Shown piece after piece: positions 1 to 7,516 of a stretch of DNA of 13,730 nt. The translations under genes were made by a program, and so were the position numbers. The DNA comes from Elusimicrobiota bacterium (lineage in GTDB: Bacteria > Elusimicrobiota > Elusimicrobia > Elusimicrobiales > Elusimicrobiaceae). The stretch's first letter is position 1; the number at the start of each line of letters is the position of its first letter. The stretch is from the NCBI GenBank assembly GCA_031258375.1, contig JAIRMX010000124.1:1-13730 (forward strand). Reading direction: 5' to 3'. Below the pieces are notes generated by a model that ran no database searches, was not told where the DNA came from, and saw nothing but the letters and a program-made list of their open reading frames with translations.

Positions 1-92
1 CTCATCCCCGATTACAACCTTCGGGGACAGGCTCCGCGCGCTTTGCGCGCATCCTCTCCCCTCTTATAGGGAGAGGAAAAAATTTATGCTTT

Positions 93-117
93 CTTCTCTC
101 TTTCGTAAAGAGAGAAG
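93..117. repeat. 11-bp perfect hairpin with 3-nt loop
   Basis: The arms CTTCTCTCTTT (93-103) and AAAGAGAGAAG (107-117) are exactly complementary around the loop CGT. No T-run follows on the + strand and no gene ends nearby, so this does not look like a simple terminator. It belongs to the hairpin cluster that fills the gene-free left end. Confidence 0.7.
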
Positions 118-119
118 GA

Positions 120-145
120 GACTTAGGGACGAAAGTCCATAAGTC
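120..145. repeat. Hairpin capped by a GAAA tetraloop
   Basis: GACTTA (120-125) pairs with TAAGTC (140-145). After one G-A mismatch (126/139), GGAC (127-130) pairs with GTCC (135-138), leaving the loop GAAA (131-134). GAAA is a stable GNRA-type RNA loop, so the + strand transcript would fold well. This may be part of a repeat element or a structured RNA; its role is unknown. Confidence 0.6.
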
Positions 146-193
146 GGAAGAGAGATTTAATGAAAGCAGTTATAACAACAATATTAAATCCCC

Positions 194-228
194 CGCCGCC
201 AAAGCGGCGCTCCCTTTACTAAAGGGAG
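194..228. repeat. Two abutting hairpins
   Basis: CGCCGC (194-199) pairs with GCGGCG (204-209) around CAAA. It is followed at once by CTCCCTTT (210-217) pairing with AAAGGGAG (221-228) around ACT. A GAGAATTCTC palindrome (226-235) overlaps the right edge. The back-to-back arrangement is typical of palindromic intergenic repeats found in many copies per genome. Copy number cannot be judged from this window. Confidence 0.6.
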
Positions 229-278
229 AATTCTCTGCTTTCACTTTAATTCCCAAATTTAATTACTTTAATTTAATA

Positions 279-302
279 AAGCTTTTGCGTATGCAAAGGC
301 TT
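279..302 (+). promoter_or_regulatory. Leader hairpin upstream of the pilin-like gene
   Basis: AAGCTTTTGC (279-288) pairs with GCAAAGGCTT (293-302) around GTAT, with one G-T wobble, giving a 10-bp stem. It is followed by ATTTTATG and then the pilin Shine-Dalgarno sequence only 11 bases further on. It could be a leader hairpin that affects pilin expression, a weak terminator or attenuator, or the end of the repeat cluster. I could not place a convincing sigma-70 promoter; the AT-rich stretch 243-280 is the likeliest location. Confidence 0.4.
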
Positions 303-313
303 ATTTTATGTAT

Positions 314-318
314 GGAGG
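314..318 (+). promoter_or_regulatory. Ribosome binding site that fixes the pilin start
   Basis: GGAGG lies 7 bases before the ATG at 326. An in-frame ATG at 308 precedes the site and would place GGAGG inside the coding region, so 326 is the preferred start. That start also gives a normal short prepilin leader. Confidence 0.85.
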
Positions 319-325
319 CAGTATT

Positions 326-829
326 ATGAGTATCAGAAACAAAAAAGCGTTTACTTTAATTGAAATGCTTGTAGTCGTGTTAATTATCGGCATTCTCGCC
401 GCTATTGCGCTACCGCAGTATATGAAAGCTATAGCCCGCGCCCGTATGTCTGAAATGCTCAGCGTTATAAAAATTGTTTACAGGGCGCAGGAATTGCATA
501 AACTGGTAGAGGGAAGCTGGACGCCGGATCTAAACAATTTGGATATAGACGGACTGACAAACTGTACTATATCTGAATCTTCTTCCAAATGCGATTTAGG
601 AAATGTCAGAGTATCTTACTTTTCTATAGATTATTCTTATGGCACTGCTCATTATTTACAAGTATGGAACATAAAATATACAGATTCTTTGCCTGTTTTG
701 GAAGCATATTCATCAAAGAATATGCTGGAATGTCTTACCGGAGGGGATGAAAAGAAGGCTAAAATATGTCAAATGTATTCTTCTACCACAAGGCCCAACA
801 GTCCTAATTACTATATTCTGGATTTTTAA
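326..829 (+). CDS. Type IV pilin-like protein (prepilin)
   Basis: This is a secreted or surface pilin-like subunit of 167 residues. The leader MSIRNKKA is followed by FTLIEMLVVV, the class III signal cut by prepilin peptidase. Phe9 would be mature residue 1 and Glu13 is the conserved Glu+5 used in pilus assembly. A single hydrophobic helix spans about residues 9-32. The residue before the cut is Ala rather than the usual Gly. The C-terminal domain has four cysteines (80, 89, 136, 148), enough for two disulfides, and an ECLTGG...ICQ tail that recalls the multicopy pilin-like proteins of Elusimicrobiota. The gene stands alone, convergent with the minus-strand array, with no assembly ATPase, platform or peptidase gene nearby. 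It could be a pilus subunit or a pseudopilin of a secretion or uptake system; the sequence does not decide between them. Confidence 0.88.
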   Translation: MSIRNKKAFTLIEMLVVVLIIGILAAIALPQYMKAIARARMSEMLSVIKIVYRAQELHKLVEGSWTPDLNNLDIDGLTNCTISESSSKCDLGNVRVSYFSIDYSYGTAHYLQVWNIKYTDSLPVLEAYSSKNMLECLTGGDEKKAKICQMYSSTTRPNSPNYYILDF

Positions 830-834
830 CTATA

Positions 835-861
835 TAAAAGCCCTGCCGCGCAGGGCTTTTA
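835..861. terminator. Bidirectional intrinsic terminator
   Basis: The arms 835-845 (TAAAAGCCCTG) and 851-861 (CAGGGCTTTTA) are perfectly complementary around CCGCG. The stem ends in A-runs on one side and T-runs on the other, so it can stop transcription in both directions. It lies between the end of the pilin gene (829) and the end of the convergent rng gene (892), as expected for a shared terminator. Confidence 0.85.
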
Positions 862-891
862 CAAAACCAAATGATAACGCAATATCCGCGT

Positions 892-2343
892 CTACTCTAT
901 CACTATTTTATAATCTTCCCAAGCGATTTGCGGGTCAGACTGCACTTTAATATTGCGATGTATGTTTTGCTCTATAATCGACTGGCGTTGTCTGATATAT
1001 TCCGCAAGCATTGGGTGAACCACAAGGCGCAAATTCCCGCCCGCGCGGCCTTGCGTAAGATCATAAATTTCACGCTGGATTTGTATGCGCATGCTTTCGT
1101 CCGAAAGCACGCGCCCGGAACCATGACACTGGGAACATTCTTCGGTTAAGAGACTTCCCGTGCTTTCCTTTTTGCGTTCGCGCGTCATTTCAACAAGGCC
1201 GAGGCGCGTTATAGGCAAAATGCGTATTTTCGCCCTGTCGCGTTTTACCGCGTCGTTGAGTGCGTCCACAACTTTATGACGGTTCGAAGCTCTTTTCATA
1301 TCAATAAAATCAATAACTATAATGCCGCCGATATTACGCAAACGCAGCTGATGCGCTATGGCGTAAGCGGCTTCAATATTGGTTTGCGTCACGGTTTCTT
1401 CCTGCGATTTATTGCCGGTATATTTGCCGGTATTTACGTCAATCGCGCAAAGAGATTCCGCTTCTTGTATAATAATGCTGCCGCCGTTTTCAAGCGGTAA
1501 TTTTATACGGCGCAGCTTTTCAATTTCAGGCTCGATATTAAAAGCTTCAAAAATCGGAGTTTTGGCCGTATAAAGTTTTATCCTGTCTTTAAATTCGGGA
1601 GATATTTTCGTGACAAAATCCAAAACCTTTTCATGATCTTTTTTATTATCAAGCATATAAACTTTTACGTTCTCGGACAAAATATCGCGCGATACCTGCA
1701 AAACGCCGTCCATATCTTCGTGCAGAATCGAAGGCGCGCCGGCACGTTCAAATTTGGCGATAATCGTTTTCCACTGGCGGTAAAGATACTTAATTTCTTT
1801 TTCAAGTTCTTCCTGCGAGGCTTCTTCGGCTTCCGTGCGCACTATGCAGCCCATACCGTCAAGATGCTGCCGCACAAGGTTTTGCACCATTTCGTTCAAT
1901 TTCCCGCGCTGCGCGCTGTCTTCTATATTCTTAGACACTCCTACAAATTTTTGATTGGGAGTAAGCACGAGATAACGGCCCGGCAACGTTACGTCCATAG
2001 TCACTTTCATGCCTTTTGTGCCTATGGCGTCCTTGACAACCTGAACCATTATTTCCTGCCCTTTGTGAAGCAATTTATCTATGGGCTTTTTATCGCCGTC
2101 AATAATATCCGAAATATAAAGATACGCGTTTTTCTCATAACCTATGTTTAAAAACGCGCTGGATATGCCCGGCAATACGTTTTCCACTACAGCCTTATAT
2201 ATATTGCCGACGATATTCAAAGAGCCTCTTCGCTCCCACATTAACTCGGCAAGCACGCCGTCTTCCAAAATAGCTATTCTGGTTTCTTCAAAAGAAGTAT
2301 TTACTAAGACTTCCACCTTAGGTTCGTTAGAAATTTTTTTCAT
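892..2343 (-). CDS. rng: Ribonuclease E/G family endoribonuclease
   Basis: This endoribonuclease cuts single-stranded RNA in rRNA maturation and mRNA decay. The chosen ATG at 2343 gives 483 residues, close to the size of RNase G, with no long disordered C-terminal scaffold as in E. coli RNase E. An S1-like RNA-binding domain covers about residues 36-125. The catalytic Mg-binding aspartates are D302 (in AIDVNTGK) and D345 (in VIDFIDM), nearly the E. coli positions. The zinc-link cysteines C403 and C406 lie in CSQCHGSG. The open frame extends upstream to a TTG at 2391, but that start would overlap the preceding gene and lacks support. ATG 2343 has a good GAGAGG site 5 bases upstream and lies 11 bases after the DUF2344 stop. 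It is the last gene of the minus-strand array. In many genomes rplU-rpmA follow this pair; here they do not. Confidence 0.93.
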   Translation of the reverse strand: MKKISNEPKVEVLVNTSFEETRIAILEDGVLAELMWERRGSLNIVGNIYKAVVENVLPGISSAFLNIGYEKNAYLYISDIIDGDKKPIDKLLHKGQEIMVQVVKDAIGTKGMKVTMDVTLPGRYLVLTPNQKFVGVSKNIEDSAQRGKLNEMVQNLVRQHLDGMGCIVRTEAEEASQEELEKEIKYLYRQWKTIIAKFERAGAPSILHEDMDGVLQVSRDILSENVKVYMLDNKKDHEKVLDFVTKISPEFKDRIKLYTAKTPIFEAFNIEPEIEKLRRIKLPLENGGSIIIQEAESLCAIDVNTGKYTGNKSQEETVTQTNIEAAYAIAHQLRLRNIGGIIVIDFIDMKRASNRHKVVDALNDAVKRDRAKIRILPITRLGLVEMTRERKKESTGSLLTEECSQCHGSGRVLSDESMRIQIQREIYDLTQGRAGGNLRLVVHPMLAEYIRQRQSIIEQNIHRNIKVQSDPQIAWEDYKIVIE

Positions 2344-2347
2344 TCTT

Positions 2348-2354
2348 TCCTCTC
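2348..2354 (-). promoter_or_regulatory. Ribosome binding site of rng
   Basis: On the minus strand GAGAGGA precedes the ATG at 2343, with AGG 5 bases from the start. It overlaps the stop codon of the DUF2344 gene (2355-2357) at its edge and supports the shorter rng start over the TTG at 2391. Confidence 0.7.
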
Positions 2355-2996
2355 TCACACTCTCACTAACGCGCCGCGTCCGTTTTGCCAAAATAACGCG
2401 AGGCGCAATATTTCAAGCTTATGTTCGTCAACTTCAAAGCCGGGCAACTTCATTAAAATCTGCCGCATGCTTAAAGCGCGCAGAACATCAAGCTTTATAA
2501 TAATTTCAACTTCGTCACCGTTCAATTTTACCGAATAAATAAACGGTCTGATATTTTTAATTTCCTTTATGCCGTTGTCATGCTCTGTTTCGCATTCTAT
2601 TTTACGACATGCGGAGAATTTTTCTATATCCGCTTTTACGCCCTTAATATTATACATCGCAAAATCGGCCAGAAATTCCACCGAGCTTAACATAAAAGGA
2701 ATTTCTTTTATATCCTCGATTTTATACCCGCCGATTATATGCGGGGCAAGACTTGAAGCAATCGCGTCAAGCCCGCTTTCCCGCAAGAGACAAATATCCG
2801 CGTATTCGCAAAGGCTCGCTTCCCCCGCGCCCGCGACGGGACCGAGATTAAAACGCGGATGATTTTTTCTCTGCGCGTATTTTAAACCGCTGTTTGCTAT
2901 CGCGTCTTTAATCATACGCCGCATTTCATGACTCGTAATTGAAACGGGACATTTGCTAAATTTTATTCTGTATTTATAAACAGCTTCTTTAATCAT
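2355..2996 (-). CDS. TIGR03936 / DUF2344 family protein
   Basis: This 213-residue protein looks like the DUF2344 family, called radical SAM-linked protein. The N-terminal region (YKYRIKFSK...SHEMRRMIKDAI) and the following stretch with NHPRFNLGP match the family pattern of an RxRxxFxK strand, a helix carrying S-H, and an asparagine-proline-rich loop. In many bacteria the domain is fused to, or lies beside, a YgiQ-like radical SAM protein and sits just upstream of rng. Here rng does follow, but no radical SAM gene is adjacent: rodA lies 7 bases upstream. The biochemical function of the family is not established to my knowledge, and the link to RNA processing is an inference from gene order. 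There is no clear Shine-Dalgarno sequence before the ATG, so translation may be coupled to rodA. Confidence 0.75.
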   Translation of the reverse strand: MIKEAVYKYRIKFSKCPVSITSHEMRRMIKDAIANSGLKYAQRKNHPRFNLGPVAGAGEASLCEYADICLLRESGLDAIASSLAPHIIGGYKIEDIKEIPFMLSSVEFLADFAMYNIKGVKADIEKFSACRKIECETEHDNGIKEIKNIRPFIYSVKLNGDEVEIIIKLDVLRALSMRQILMKLPGFEVDEHKLEILRLALFWQNGRGALVRV

Positions 2997-3003
2997 AGCA
3001 TTT

Positions 3004-4350
3004 TTATACCATTGATAATCTATGTCTGTAAACGGATTCTACTATTCCAAACGCCCACATACTTGCCACCAAATTTGAACCGCCGTAAGAAATAAAGGGC
3101 AGAGGTATTCCGGCAACGGGCACAAAACCTATAAGCATGCCAAAGTTGACCGCCATATAGGTAAAAAATATACCGAAAATCCCGCAACATACTAAATATC
3201 CGTATCTATCGACAGACATAGCCGCGACTGAAATCGTACGCCAAAGCAGTAAGATATACAATATCAAAACGCCAATCGTGCCCAAAAGTCCTAATTCTTC
3301 TCCAAGCACGGCTAGAATAAAGTCCGTATGCCGCTCGGGAATAAAACCAAGTCTTGATTGCGTTCCGGAAAAGAATCCCTTACCCAAAACTCCGCCGGAT
3401 CCCATAGCAATTCTTGCCTGAAGAACATTATATCCGGCTCCTTTAGGATCCGACATAGGCTCGAGAAAAGCTTCTATTCTTTTGCGTTGATAATTCTTTA
3501 AATGCCTGTCAATAACAAGTCCGCTGAAAAATCCTACAAGCAAAGTCGCGGCGACGATAAATAAAAATATTGACGGCACATATATACGAAACTGACGTAA
3601 AATCAGCCATACAAACCAGCAAAGCGCCAAAACAAAAACGCAAAAACCTAAAATATAAATTAAGTTATGCCCTGTCTGCCATATAATATACATAAGCCCG
3701 CTGCTTTCAATAATATACGGATTAAGCGCGATAAAAGTCCATGCCGTCAAAAAGCCGCACGACGATATAATGAACAAAGCAAGCAGAACAAAATAAAAAA
3801 TATTAACGCCCGCTATATATAACAAAATCATCAATGCCGGCGCGGTAATCACAAGAGAAGAAAAATCAGGCTGCAGCATTATCAGCAGAAATATCGGAGC
3901 CACGATTAAAGTAAAAAAAATTAACGTCTTAAATTCTTTGACGCTTCTGTAACTGCGCGTAAGAAAAGCGGCCGCTACAAGTATTGTCGCAATGCGGCAT
4001 ATTTCGGAAGGTTGTATAGAAACAAAACCGAATTTAAACCATGAATTTGAACCCCGCGTTACAACCCCCGCAAAAAAGAGGGAACACAAAAATAAAAGTA
4101 TAAAAACATAAACTCCTTTCCATTGTTCATTATAAATTTGATAATTGAACAACCATCCAAAAATAAAAGCCGCAGCCGCCAATGGAATTGCAATTAGATA
4201 TTTTTTAATAATTTCCTGTCCGAAAGAAAGACCGCTGACGGCAGATATCACCGTCAAGAATCCTATGCATGACAAAACTACGATAATGCTAAGCAGCGCA
4301 TAATCGATATTTCGTCTTTTTATTATTTGTTTTGAAGGCGTTATAAACAT
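3004..4350 (-). CDS. rodA: RodA, SEDS peptidoglycan glycosyltransferase
   Basis: RodA is an integral membrane enzyme that polymerises lipid II into glycan strands for side-wall growth, acting with PBP2. Family motifs are clear: GSNSWFKFGFVSIQPSE at about 100-116, the QPD motif at 160-162, the YQRKR...DPKGAGYN loop at 287-308, the GSGGVLGKG...ERHTDFI region at 317-345, and the C-terminal PLPFISYGGS at 417-426. The protein has 448 residues against about 370 in E. coli. The extra length lies between QPD and YQRKR and includes two added hydrophobic segments (about 231-252 and 258-280). The start ATG touches the mrdA stop (TAAATG), with only a weak GGGA site, so coupled translation is likely. Its pairing with mrdA fits the usual RodA-PBP2 partnership. 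Confidence 0.95.
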   Translation of the reverse strand: MFITPSKQIIKRRNIDYALLSIIVVLSCIGFLTVISAVSGLSFGQEIIKKYLIAIPLAAAAFIFGWLFNYQIYNEQWKGVYVFILLFLCSLFFAGVVTRGSNSWFKFGFVSIQPSEICRIATILVAAAFLTRSYRSVKEFKTLIFFTLIVAPIFLLIMLQPDFSSLVITAPALMILLYIAGVNIFYFVLLALFIISSCGFLTAWTFIALNPYIIESSGLMYIIWQTGHNLIYILGFCVFVLALCWFVWLILRQFRIYVPSIFLFIVAATLLVGFFSGLVIDRHLKNYQRKRIEAFLEPMSDPKGAGYNVLQARIAMGSGGVLGKGFFSGTQSRLGFIPERHTDFILAVLGEELGLLGTIGVLILYILLLWRTISVAAMSVDRYGYLVCCGIFGIFFTYMAVNFGMLIGFVPVAGIPLPFISYGGSNLVASMWAFGIVESVYRHRLSMV

Positions 4351-6117
4351 TTATTCTATCCCGTAATAAGATTTTATAATTTCTCTTGCTATCGGAGCCG
4401 CCGCGCCCGCGCCGCCTTTGCCATGCGCGACCAAAACCGCAAGCGCCAAATCCGGACTGCCGCCGTTTTTGGCCGCATAAGCAATGAACCAACCGTGATC
4501 GTCGCCGTGCGGGTTTTGCGCGCTGCCGGTTTTGCCGTAAACGTCTATATCTTTTATTTTTGCCACGCGGCCGGTGCCATTATCAACGACATTTTTTAAA
4601 GACTGCCAGATAAGGTCGTATACGCCGTCTTTCAGATCGACTTGAGAAATCAAATACGGCTCCGCTTCAAATGTAGTTTTGCCGCCTGATGAGACAATAC
4701 GCTCTATATAGTAAGGTTTCCAAATTTTCCCTTTGCTTGCCAGCGCCGCGGCAAATACCGCCATTTGTATAGGAGTTACTAAAAGTTCGCCCTGTCCTAT
4801 GGATAAATTTAAAGTATCTCCGCCAAACCAATACGTTTTACTCCGCGCTCTTTTGCTCGGCCCGAAAATATTGCCGGACTTTTCAAAAGGCAAATCTATA
4901 CCCGTTCGACGGCCTAAACGGAATAATCTCTCAATACGCTCTATATGCGCGGCGCCTGTTTTAGTGCCTAAATTATAAAAATACACGTCGCAAGACTCCG
5001 CCATGCCTTTCATAAAATCTATATGTTCCCCATGCGCTTTCCAATCTTTAAATTCGCGCCCGCTCATATGGATTTTACCCGTACAATTTATTTCTTCTTC
5101 AATGTTAAGCCGTCCGGTTTGCGCGGCTGCAATAGCAGTAATTATTTTAAAGGGAGACGCGGGCGGATACATGCCTTGCACGGCCAAATTATATTCGGCA
5201 ATTTCCGTTCTCTGCGAGTGCGGAGTTTCTTCATCGCTGTAAGGCACAAAAATATTTGGATCGAAATCCGGAGAAGACGCCAAAGCCAGCACCGCTCCGT
5301 TTTTGGGATTTAACACCACTACCGCCCCTTTCCCGCTGAGAGATCGATTAAGCGCGGTCTGCGCGGTCTGCTGAACGGAAAAGTTAAGAGTCGTATAAAT
5401 ATCGCTTCCGGCGCGCCATTTATTATCCCGTATTCTACGCTTAGCGCGTCCGACGGAATCTACTTCCAAAATAAGTTCCCCGTCCCTGCCTTTTAAATCG
5501 CCTTCATAGCGCTGTTCTATTCCATTTTTGCCTATTTTGGAATTTAATCTATAATCTTTTTTTACATTGCGCGTATTCCAAAATTTATTGTCTATTGTTC
5601 CTACATACCCCAACAAATGCGAAGCAAATGAACCAAAGGGATAATACCTTTTCGTCTCTTCTACTATATAAAGTTCGGGATAATACATTCGTATTTCAGA
5701 GACAGCAAACATTTTTGGCGGGGAAACATTTTCGCCAAGCAAAGCGTCTTTACCGCTTTTCAAAGCGACATTTATCTTTTTTGAAATATCCTCTTTGGAA
5801 AACGGCAAATATTGAGCTATATCCGAGGACAAATTCTCCGCATATTCCCGCGTCACGCCTCTGTTTCTCGGGATATAATACAAACTAAATGAAGGCAAGT
5901 TGCCCGCAATAACGATATTATCAGCGGTAAAAATACGCCCGCGCGGCGCAGTTTGGTAAATTGTTTGCGTACGATTTTGCTCGGCTGCTTCCATATATTT
6001 TTTATGAGACACAACCTGTATATTGATAAGCTGCCATGCAATTAACGCGCCGGCAGCATAAACCAATATCAGCAGTCGGCGAAGTCTGTTTGCGTTAAAA
6101 AATAATTTCGGCTTCAT
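4351..6117 (-). CDS. mrdA: Penicillin-binding protein 2 (class B transpeptidase)
   Basis: PBP2 cross-links peptidoglycan during cell elongation and acts in the periplasm, anchored by one N-terminal membrane helix (about residues 14-33). It has 588 residues, normal for the family. The pedestal or dimer domain covers roughly 50-240. The transpeptidase domain follows, with the catalytic serine S321 in SPFK (SxxK), an SCD triad at 375-377 in place of SxN, and KTG at 529-531. The SCD variant is common in PBP2 proteins. The start overlaps the mreD stop by four bases (ATGA), and rodA begins immediately after its stop, so mreD, mrdA and rodA look translationally coupled. No defects were seen. Confidence 0.96.
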   Translation of the reverse strand: MKPKLFFNANRLRRLLILVYAAGALIAWQLINIQVVSHKKYMEAAEQNRTQTIYQTAPRGRIFTADNIVIAGNLPSFSLYYIPRNRGVTREYAENLSSDIAQYLPFSKEDISKKINVALKSGKDALLGENVSPPKMFAVSEIRMYYPELYIVEETKRYYPFGSFASHLLGYVGTIDNKFWNTRNVKKDYRLNSKIGKNGIEQRYEGDLKGRDGELILEVDSVGRAKRRIRDNKWRAGSDIYTTLNFSVQQTAQTALNRSLSGKGAVVVLNPKNGAVLALASSPDFDPNIFVPYSDEETPHSQRTEIAEYNLAVQGMYPPASPFKIITAIAAAQTGRLNIEEEINCTGKIHMSGREFKDWKAHGEHIDFMKGMAESCDVYFYNLGTKTGAAHIERIERLFRLGRRTGIDLPFEKSGNIFGPSKRARSKTYWFGGDTLNLSIGQGELLVTPIQMAVFAAALASKGKIWKPYYIERIVSSGGKTTFEAEPYLISQVDLKDGVYDLIWQSLKNVVDNGTGRVAKIKDIDVYGKTGSAQNPHGDDHGWFIAYAAKNGGSPDLALAVLVAHGKGGAGAAAPIAREIIKSYYGIE

Positions 6118-6605
6118 TTATTTGTTAATCCGCTAAGAACAAAATATTTTTTTGCGACAAAATATAAAACCGGCAGCAATAATCCGCTAAGCAGAGCTCC
6201 TAAACAAAAACTTATTATGCCATGCCACAAAAATATTCCGGTAAAAATTTGAGCGAGCAATCCATATATTAATACCATTATCATATTCAAAACGGTTGTT
6301 ATAACAATTTGAGAGCCGACATCCTTAAAATCTATTTTATCGCTGATTTTATAAAAGACGAATAATATAATCGTAAACACCAAAGCGTATCCGCCAAACA
6401 TTACGTTATTGAAAAAATCTAAAAATAAACCGCCAAAAAACGCAAAAGAATATCCCCATGCCTGCGATAATTCGCCGGCGACTATAAGAGAAAACACCAA
6501 CATAACGCCGACAATAATATTAAAAGGAGAAAATATTTCAATAAAAATCCAATGGACAATAGTCGCCGCAACGAAAAAGAAAAATATATTTATAAATTTC
6601 AGCAT
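6114..6605 (-). CDS. mreD: MreD, rod shape-determining membrane protein
   Basis: This 163-residue, very hydrophobic protein has about five predicted membrane segments. The AFFGGLFLDFFNN...GGYAL stretch matches the typical MreD pattern of G-x-x-L-D near the middle. MreD is an elongasome membrane protein that works with MreC and the RodA-PBP2 pair. Sequence identity in this family is low, and position between mreC and mrdA is strong support. Its ATG shares one base with the mreC stop (TAATG) and has GAGGG upstream inside mreC. Confidence 0.92.
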   Translation of the reverse strand: MLKFINIFFFFVAATIVHWIFIEIFSPFNIIVGVMLVFSLIVAGELSQAWGYSFAFFGGLFLDFFNNVMFGGYALVFTIILFVFYKISDKIDFKDVGSQIVITTVLNMIMVLIYGLLAQIFTGIFLWHGIISFCLGALLSGLLLPVLYFVAKKYFVLSGLTNK

Positions 6606-7495
6606 TATTTCTTACCCTCATTTAAAACTTTATCCGTATTACTGGACGATATTAGAACAAACAATTCTTTTGTCCGCATAGGATTTACGGCAGGCTTTAG
6701 CGGTAAAGTCAGAAATGCGTCCGTTGTAACCGATATTCTTTCTGAAGAACCGATTTCTCCTATCAAAATGCCTTCCGGAAAAATGGCGCTGGAAACCGAA
6801 GTATAGACTTTCTCTTTTTCATTGGCCGGCGTTTCAAGCGATAGATATTTAACAAACATTCCGCCGCGGTCATTACCGCAGGCCAAACCTTCAACGCGGC
6901 TCTCGGCGAGAAACGCCGTAATACAAAATTCTTCATCGCTACTAAGAACAATTTTGGAAGTTTTTAGGCTTACCTCTATGACCTTACCTATTAGTCCGAC
7001 AACACCTTCTTCCACTCCGATTACCGGAGAACGCAGTACAATTCCGTGATCGGTTCCTTTATCGATTATTACGGTATTAAGGCGCGAAGGTTCGCGGTAT
7101 ATAATTCTAGCCCAAGCACCCTGCCATTTAATTTGCTGTGACATTTTAAGCGCATTATTAAGTCTTTCATTTTCTAATTGTAAAACCTCGTTTTGGGCAT
7201 TTTGTATTTTCAATTTGGATATTTCGTCTTTAAGCGCATAATTTTCCACGGCGGCATTCAATAATACGCCCACGCTTTCGCTAACACCGTCTAGATATTG
7301 AACGGCAGCATGAACCGCGCGCAATTGCGGGACAAATATATAAGAAAGCACCGCTCTGAACGAATTGATAGGTTTTTGTAAAGGGAGTATTATCAAAAAT
7401 AAAGAAAGAACGCTGAACAACAGCGGCAATATACGTAAAACACTGTCGTAACCGTCGGATTTCTTTTTTTTATTATGATGTTTATCTTTCAACAT
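6605..7495 (-). CDS. mreC: MreC, rod shape-determining protein
   Basis: MreC is the periplasmic scaffold that activates PBP2-RodA. The 296-residue protein has a short Lys-rich cytoplasmic start, a membrane helix at about 21-39, a coiled coil at about 80-120 (KLKIQNAQNEVLQLENERL) and the beta-rich MreC domain after about 125, with IIDKGTDHGI and the GVVGLIGKV block. The open frame extends to a TTG at 7519, but the ATG at 7495 has AAGGA 8 bases upstream. The TTG start would also run the coding region into the terminator stem, so 7495 is preferred. The gene ends in an overlap with mreD. Confidence 0.93.
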   Translation of the reverse strand: MLKDKHHNKKKKSDGYDSVLRILPLLFSVLSLFLIILPLQKPINSFRAVLSYIFVPQLRAVHAAVQYLDGVSESVGVLLNAAVENYALKDEISKLKIQNAQNEVLQLENERLNNALKMSQQIKWQGAWARIIYREPSRLNTVIIDKGTDHGIVLRSPVIGVEEGVVGLIGKVIEVSLKTSKIVLSSDEEFCITAFLAESRVEGLACGNDRGGMFVKYLSLETPANEKEKVYTSVSSAIFPEGILIGEIGSSERISVTTDAFLTLPLKPAVNPMRTKELFVLISSSNTDKVLNEGKK

Positions 7496-7503
7496 TATTA
7501 ATA

Positions 7504-7508
7504 TCCTT
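7504..7508 (-). promoter_or_regulatory. Ribosome binding site of mreC
   Basis: On the minus strand AAGGA lies 8 bases before the ATG at 7495, in AT-rich sequence just after the terminator stem. It decides the mreC start in favour of ATG 7495 over TTG 7519. Confidence 0.75.
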
Positions 7509-7516
7509 ATATTAAT

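Larger units (their letters stand above)
5..228. repeat. Cluster of intergenic hairpins (REP/MITE-like)
   Basis: No coding region was found in the first 300 bases. The stretch is instead packed with inverted repeats: 5-10 with 22-27 (6 bp), 36-41 with 45-50 (GCGCGC around TTT), 53-60 with 69-76 (8 bp), 93-103 with 107-117 (11 bp), 120-130 with 135-145 (GAAA loop), 194-199 with 204-209 (6 bp) and 210-217 with 221-228 (8 bp). Weaker nested arms are 154-161 with 183-190 and 161-169 with 235-243. Three stems are variants of one theme, a pyrimidine arm of CTCCCTTT type facing a purine arm of AAAGGGAG type. This suggests several copies or relics of one palindromic repeat family. No transposase is present in the window, so the mobile origin is an inference. 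A structured non-coding RNA is the main alternative. Confidence 0.6.

Noticed and set aside
5..228. CRISPR array in the left hairpin region
   Set aside because: There are no regularly spaced direct repeats of constant length; the structures are hairpins of differing size and spacing.
747..950. + strand frame overlapping the pilin end
   Set aside because: It lies in a different frame, crosses the terminator hairpin and runs into rng; its composition is not protein-like.
1633..2151. Long + strand open frame opposite rng (and others such as 1276-1500, 9412-9822 and 4733-4978)
   Set aside because: They are antisense shadows of well identified genes, with biased composition, no ribosome-binding sites and no family resemblance.
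2344..2391. TTG start for rng at 2391
   Set aside because: It would overlap the previous gene by 37 bases and add a tail not typical of the family. ATG 2343 has a good ribosome-binding site.
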